Assembly (NCBI GenBank): GCA_905233755.1
Contig: CAJODM010000021.1
Coordinates: forward strand, 1-32,697
Source: an uncultured Ruminococcus sp.
GTDB lineage: Bacteria; Bacillota; Clostridia; Oscillospirales; Acutalibacteraceae
Length of the DNA: 32,697 bases
Direction of reading: 5' to 3'
Positions 29,631 to 32,697 of the stretch are shown here, one piece after another (the stretch's first letter is position 1; each line of letters opens with the position of its first letter). Under the pieces are notes generated by a model. That model saw nothing but the letters and a program-made list of their open reading frames with translations, did no database searches and was not told the origin of the DNA. A program made the position numbers and the translations under genes.

Positions 29631-30986
29631 ATGAAGAAGAATGATATCATCCGCCTGTGCATCACCTCGCTGACTGCCGACGGCGACGGCGTGGGCCGCA
29701 GCGCGGACGGCATGGTGGTGTTTGTGCCAAATGCGGCAGTGGGCGATACCCTTGACGTGCGCGTGATCAAGGTGAAGCAGCATATCGCCTACGGCCGGGT
29801 CGAATCGGTCGTTGTCCCGTCGCCCGACCGTATCGTGCCCGACTGTCCGGTCGCGCGCGCGTGCGGCGGATGTGTGTACCGTCATATCTCCTATGACGCC
29901 GAATGTCGCTCAAAGCAGCAGAAGGTGCTGGATGCTGTCACCCGTATCGGAGGGCTTCAGCCATCGCTTGTCAAAGCTATCCTTCCGTGTGAGCGTCGCG
30001 ACGGCTACCGCAACAAGGCGATGATCCCTGTCGCTCTCGAGAGCGACGGTGTGCCGGTGATCGGGTTCTATGCCCGCCACAGCCATCGGGTGGTGCCGTG
30101 CGCGGACTGTGCGCTGTCGCCGCCGGTGTTCAACCGCATCGCCGCCGACTTTCTCGCCTTTATGCGCCGGTACCCCGAGCTGGTCTATACCGCCGAGCGC
30201 CGCTGCGGGATCCGCCATCTCTATCTAAGATATGCTGAGATGACGGATGAGGTGATGGTGTGCGTCGTTGCGTGCGCCGAACATTTTTTGCATGAAGATG
30301 AGCTGTATGATTCTTTAACAGAAAAATACGGCAATATTAAAAGTATCGTCGTGAACGTGAATCCCGACGATACCAACGTCATCCTCGGGGCATACTGCCG
30401 CACGGTGTACGGCGGTGATACGATCACCGATGTGCTGTGCGGGCTGCACTTTGAGCTGTCGCCGCTGTCCTTCTATCAGGTGAACCGCGCCCAGTGCGAG
30501 CGGCTGTATGCGCTTGTCAGCCGTTATGCCGCGCTGTCGGGGGACGATGTGCTGCTCGATCTCTACTGCGGCACGGGGACGATCGGGCTGTCGATGGCGC
30601 ACAACTGCCGCGAGGTCATCGGCGTCGAGATCGTGTCCGATGCGGTCGATAACGCCCGCCGCAACGCCGAGCGCAACGGCATTATGAATGCGCGGTTCCT
30701 CTGTGCCGACGCGGCGGCTGCCGCCGAGCAGCTGCGCGATGAGGGGATCTCCCCCGACGTCGTGGTGGTCGATCCCCCGCGAAAGGGACTGGCCCCCGAC
30801 CTTATCGACACCATCGTCGGAATGTCGCCGCAGCGGGTGGTCTATGTCTCGTGCGATCCTGCAACCCTCGCCCGCGATCTGAAGCTCTTTTCCGAGCGAG
30901 ATTATTCGGTAAAAGAATTAACCCCCGTCGATATGTTCCCCCGCACCGCCCACGTCGAGACAGTCGTGTCGATGTCTCGACAATGA
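29631..30986 (+). CDS. rlmD: 23S rRNA (uracil-5-)-methyltransferase, RlmD/RumA type
   Basis: This 451-residue enzyme methylates a uracil of rRNA (or tRNA in some paralogues) using SAM. An N-terminal TRAM domain (about 5-60) is followed by cysteines Cys72, Cys78, Cys81 and Cys157 (or Cys160) for a [4Fe-4S] cluster. The SAM motif is LDLYCGTGTIGLSMA, then DPPRKG (from 381) and the nucleophile Cys408 in YVSCDPATLA; the general base Glu lies in AHVETV. The start is uncertain: ATG 29631 or 29625, both with poor RBS. TATAAT at 29587-29592 makes the first in-frame ATG (29607) unlikely. In Firmicutes two or more paralogues are common, so the exact target base is unsure. The stop codon lies inside the first linker of the hairpin array that follows. 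Confidence 0.93.
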   Translation: MKKNDIIRLCITSLTADGDGVGRSADGMVVFVPNAAVGDTLDVRVIKVKQHIAYGRVESVVVPSPDRIVPDCPVARACGGCVYRHISYDAECRSKQQKVLDAVTRIGGLQPSLVKAILPCERRDGYRNKAMIPVALESDGVPVIGFYARHSHRVVPCADCALSPPVFNRIAADFLAFMRRYPELVYTAERRCGIRHLYLRYAEMTDEVMVCVVACAEHFLHEDELYDSLTEKYGNIKSIVVNVNPDDTNVILGAYCRTVYGGDTITDVLCGLHFELSPLSFYQVNRAQCERLYALVSRYAALSGDDVLLDLYCGTGTIGLSMAHNCREVIGVEIVSDAVDNARRNAERNGIMNARFLCADAAAAAEQLRDEGISPDVVVVDPPRKGLAPDLIDTIVGMSPQRVVYVSCDPATLARDLKLFSERDYSVKELTPVDMFPRTAHVETVVSMSRQ

Positions 30987-31135
30987 ATTGCGGCGTTGCC
31001 GCATGATTTGACCTTCGGTCATGAATTGTGCCTACGGCACATGATTTGCCTTCGGCATGATAATGAGCAATTCAAATCATGCGCATAGCGCAAATCATGG
31101 TGTAGCCAAATCATGAAAACTTGTTTTCAAATCAT
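30983..31135. repeat. Array of seven distinct hairpins with constant 7-nt linkers, mirrored at the centre
   Basis: Linkers ATGA(A/T)TT are at 30983, 31003, 31021 and 31041, with a partial ATGAT at 31057. Linkers AAATCAT are at 31074, 31092, 31108 and 31129. Hairpins lie between them: GCGGC-GTT-GCCGC (30990-31002), GACC-TTC-GGTC (31010-31020), GTGCC-TAC-GGCAC (31028-31040), GCC-TTC-GGC (31048-31056), GCGC-ATA-GCGC (31081-31091), GGT-GTA-GCC with a wobble (31099-31107), and GAAAAC-TT-GTTTTC (31115-31128). The centre (31057-31080) folds by ATGAT/ATCAT and TGA/TCA. Left linkers are complementary to right linkers. The first linker overlaps the rlmD stop; the RBS of the next gene begins at 31137. 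Confidence 0.9.
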
Positions 31136-31150
31136 CAAGGAGAAAGCGTA

Positions 31151-31510
31151 ATGAGTGATAATCAACTTGTGATATTGTCAAAAGCATTTGCTGTAGATAT
31201 CGTAAACACTTGTACAGATATGAAGGATACAAAGAGAGTCAGTGTTCTTGTGAATCAGATGCTGCGCAGCGGCACCAGTATTGGAGCAAATATTCACGAA
31301 GCAAATTATGCCGCTAGCCGTGCTGACTTTATCAATAAACTTCAGATTGCGCTGAAAGAGTGCTATGAGACTGACTATTGGCTGAACCTGCTGAAAGAAA
31401 CAAACAACCTTTCTGAAACATCTTTCAACGATCTTTTTGCTCAGTGCAGTAAACTTCGCCGACTTCTCATCGCCTCCATCACCACCGCCAAAAAGAACAG
31501 TGGCAAATAA
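31151..31510 (+). CDS. Four-helix-bundle protein, S23/Avd-like
   Basis: This 119-residue, mostly helical and soluble protein has the S23-type four-helix-bundle pattern: ILSKAFAVDIVNTC in helix 1; QMLRSGTSIGANIHEANYA between helices 1 and 2; then DFINKLQIALKECYETDYWL and LRRLLIASITTAKK. These proteins form pentamers. Relatives include ORFs in 23S rRNA intervening sequences and the accessory protein Avd of diversity-generating retroelements; they bind nucleic acid in those systems. The ATG at 31151 has AAGGAG (31137-31142) upstream, just after the hairpin array. An in-frame ATG at 31121 lies inside the last hairpin and is rejected. No reverse transcriptase or rRNA is near. It is more AT-rich than the genes to its left, as is the next gene, suggesting transfer. 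Confidence 0.88.
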   Translation: MSDNQLVILSKAFAVDIVNTCTDMKDTKRVSVLVNQMLRSGTSIGANIHEANYAASRADFINKLQIALKECYETDYWLNLLKETNNLSETSFNDLFAQCSKLRRLLIASITTAKKNSGK

Positions 31511-31534
31511 GATGTGTTGTATAAATGATGCCAA

Positions 31535-31563
31535 TTGTATTTAGAGTGTGTCGTTAATATAAT
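31535..31563 (+). promoter_or_regulatory. Predicted sigma-A promoter of the last gene
   Basis: TTGTAT (31535-31540), a 17-nt spacer and TATAAT (31558-31563). The RBS AGAGAGG follows at 31571, so the leader is very short. Confidence 0.65.
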
Positions 31564-31585
31564 TTTATATAGAGAGGTTATATTT

Positions 31586-32605
31586 ATGAAGATTGAAATG
31601 GGAGAATCATTGTTCTATTCTTGGCTTCGCCATGTGAAAGAGTGTCAGATAGTTCAGACTAATTGGAAAACCTCATCAAAGTGGTCGTTACAAAATGAGG
31701 ATATACTTAACAGTCTATGGAATTATACTGATAGCTTTTTTGAGCAGAAATATGGTTATAGTATTTTCAAAAAGACGGCGTCCCTTTCCCAACTGTTGCA
31801 GCAAGCAGAATGTGATGCTCTGGGTATTTCTATTCCTGATCACATGATTTATAGTGTTGATGTAGCATTTCACGAAGCGGGATTAAACTACGGAGATAGA
31901 AAAACAACTGTCTGTAAAATAATATCAAAATGTATTCGAACAGCCATATGCATATACGGATACTTAGGGTCGAAAGATGCCGAAATCATTTTTGCGTCAC
32001 CTAAAATTCACAGCAAGTTGCTGGATGATCTGCTTCCATGCATTAAAGACATTCAGAGAATAGTGAATGAATATTCATTGAATTTTCGTTTCCGAATAAT
32101 TGCAAATAATGATTTTTATGATCTGGTTTTGAAACCAATACTAATAATCAGTGATGGTGTTGCAGATACAAATGAGCTGTTTATGAGAAGCTATCAAATG
32201 ATCCAGATGTTTTCCGACAAAAAATCATCTATGCCGATACAGCGAACGGACAATATCAGGGAACAGATTATGCCTGAAAATAATGATAGTTACTCGGAGT
32301 TGAAAATAGGTAAGCTTGCTCAAATTGTGCTAAAAAGGATCTTGGAGGAAGGAAGAGTTACTCAAGAAGAAATAGCAAATCTTCAAGATGCGCGTTACAG
32401 CAAAGATATTTTTGGAATAAACTATCCTCTTCTTGTCAAAGAAGATATGCCTTTCGACAAGGTACGGTATTATAAAACACCAGTATGTATCAATGGTGTA
32501 AAGTATATGCTTTGTTCTCAGTGGTTTGAAGTGCCAACTAATAATGACAGACCATATTTATCAAAATGGATTTCAGAACATGAGAACGGTTGCACTCGCA
32601 AATAA
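31586..32605 (+). CDS. Conserved hypothetical protein, possible nuclease-like core
   Basis: This 339-residue soluble protein has no signal peptide or membrane helix. ATG 31586 has AGAGAGG 8 nt upstream. The N-terminus MGESLFYSWLRHVKECQIVQ and the central AECDALGIS, IYSVDVAFHEAGLNYG, KCIRTAICIYGY and ISDGVADTNELFMRSYQM are, as I recall, conserved in a widespread uncharacterised Clostridia family. An acidic residue followed by a hydrophobic strand with a second acidic residue (ECD then VDVAFHE) is reminiscent of a PD-(D/E)xK nuclease core, but the usual ExK is not present, so this is weak inference. The C-terminal part may hold a winged-helix-like segment (EEGRVTQEEIANLQ). It is markedly AT-rich compared with the rest of the window, suggesting acquisition, and sits between the four-helix-bundle gene and edge repeats. 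Confidence 0.7.
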   Translation: MKIEMGESLFYSWLRHVKECQIVQTNWKTSSKWSLQNEDILNSLWNYTDSFFEQKYGYSIFKKTASLSQLLQQAECDALGISIPDHMIYSVDVAFHEAGLNYGDRKTTVCKIISKCIRTAICIYGYLGSKDAEIIFASPKIHSKLLDDLLPCIKDIQRIVNEYSLNFRFRIIANNDFYDLVLKPILIISDGVADTNELFMRSYQMIQMFSDKKSSMPIQRTDNIREQIMPENNDSYSELKIGKLAQIVLKRILEEGRVTQEEIANLQDARYSKDIFGINYPLLVKEDMPFDKVRYYKTPVCINGVKYMLCSQWFEVPTNNDRPYLSKWISEHENGCTRK

Positions 32606-32650
32606 TATGTTATCGTTATCGTATCATACCCCGCGCATGGTTAGGATGCA

Positions 32651-32697
32651 GTAGACCTTATCCCAAGCACTGGCAAATGGGGTAGACCTTACTCCAA
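32651..32697. repeat. Two copies of a 16-bp motif at the right edge
   Basis: GTAGACCTTATCCCAA (32651-32666) and GTAGACCTTACTCCAA (32682-32697) are 31 bp apart, and the second ends at the last base of the window. No gene overlaps them. They may be the outer end of a mobile element cut off by the window edge. Confidence 0.5.

Noticed and set aside
30983..31135. CRISPR array
   Set aside because: The constant element is only 7 nt, changes orientation at the centre, and the variable pieces are 9-14-nt palindromes rather than spacers of about 30 nt. No cas gene is present.
31151..31510. Accessory gene of a diversity-generating retroelement
   Set aside because: The protein is Avd-like, but no reverse transcriptase, template repeat or variable repeat is visible in the window.
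31151..31510. 23S rRNA intervening-sequence ORF
   Set aside because: No rRNA sequence lies on either side; the left neighbour is a protein-coding gene for an rRNA methyltransferase, which is a coincidence of topic rather than evidence.

Overview
The window looks like part of a moderately GC-rich, spore-forming gut or rumen member of the Oscillospiraceae (Ruminococcus-like). The evidence is two proteins with type I dockerins, one of them a starch-degrading pullulanase, a cotJABC spore-coat operon, and Gram-positive style ribosome binding sites, promoters and lipoprotein signals. No rRNA, tRNA, phage gene, complete insertion sequence or CRISPR array was found. Both ends carry short tandem repeats that resemble the multi-repeat ends of insertion sequences, so the window may be a contig broken at mobile elements. 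Coding sense alternates in blocks, and nearly every block has a readable promoter or terminator.

Layout. 184-825 (-) is a HAD phosphatase. 986-3371 (+) is a metal-responsive operon: an ArsR/SmtB repressor with its operator and a P1B-type Zn/Cd ATPase. 3397-3588 is copy 1 of a dispersed palindromic repeat. 3602-4745 (-) holds a radical SAM protein and a DUF6514 protein. 4958-8709 (+) is an ABC-2 type exporter (ATPase and two permeases) followed by an ASKHA/ROK-like protein whose motifs appear circularly permuted. 8972-13165 (+) is a 1397-residue secreted dockerin pullulanase. 13350-17089 (+) is an anti-sigma kinase, an anti-anti-sigma STAS protein and an A-T-C nonribosomal peptide synthetase. 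17190-17996 (+) is a C39-like peptidase lipoprotein, and 18109-19174 (+) is cotJABC. 19246-20442 (-) is a dockerin-tagged CHAP/SH3 cell-wall hydrolase. 20607-22183 (-) is a PAQR/hemolysin III protein coupled to DegV. 22361-22948 (-) is an XRE regulator with membrane segments, divergent from a PASTA lipoprotein (23181-23672). 23911-25584 (+) is a DUF4358 lipoprotein with a DHHW protein. 25749-26222 (+) is a GNAT acetyltransferase and 26337-27872 (+) is an HtrA protease. 27903-28076 is copy 2 of the dispersed repeat, followed by murC (-) and an RlmD/RumA-type rRNA methyltransferase (+).

The most unusual part is the right end. Beginning inside the stop codon of the methyltransferase gene lies an approximately 153-bp array (30983-31135) of seven short hairpins. 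Every stem sequence differs, but the hairpins are separated by a nearly constant 7-nt linker. The linker reads ATGA(A/T)TT in the left half and its complement AAATCAT in the right half, so the whole array can also fold on itself. Two bases after the last linker is the RBS of a 119-residue four-helix-bundle (S23/Avd-like) protein. Next comes an AT-rich conserved gene of unknown function. I regard the array plus four-helix-bundle gene as the best candidate here for an undescribed system. The permuted ASKHA protein, the NRPS tied to a partner-switching module, and the palindromic repeat placed in two convergent gene junctions are next.

All family assignments come from reading motifs by eye. No database search or folding calculation was run.
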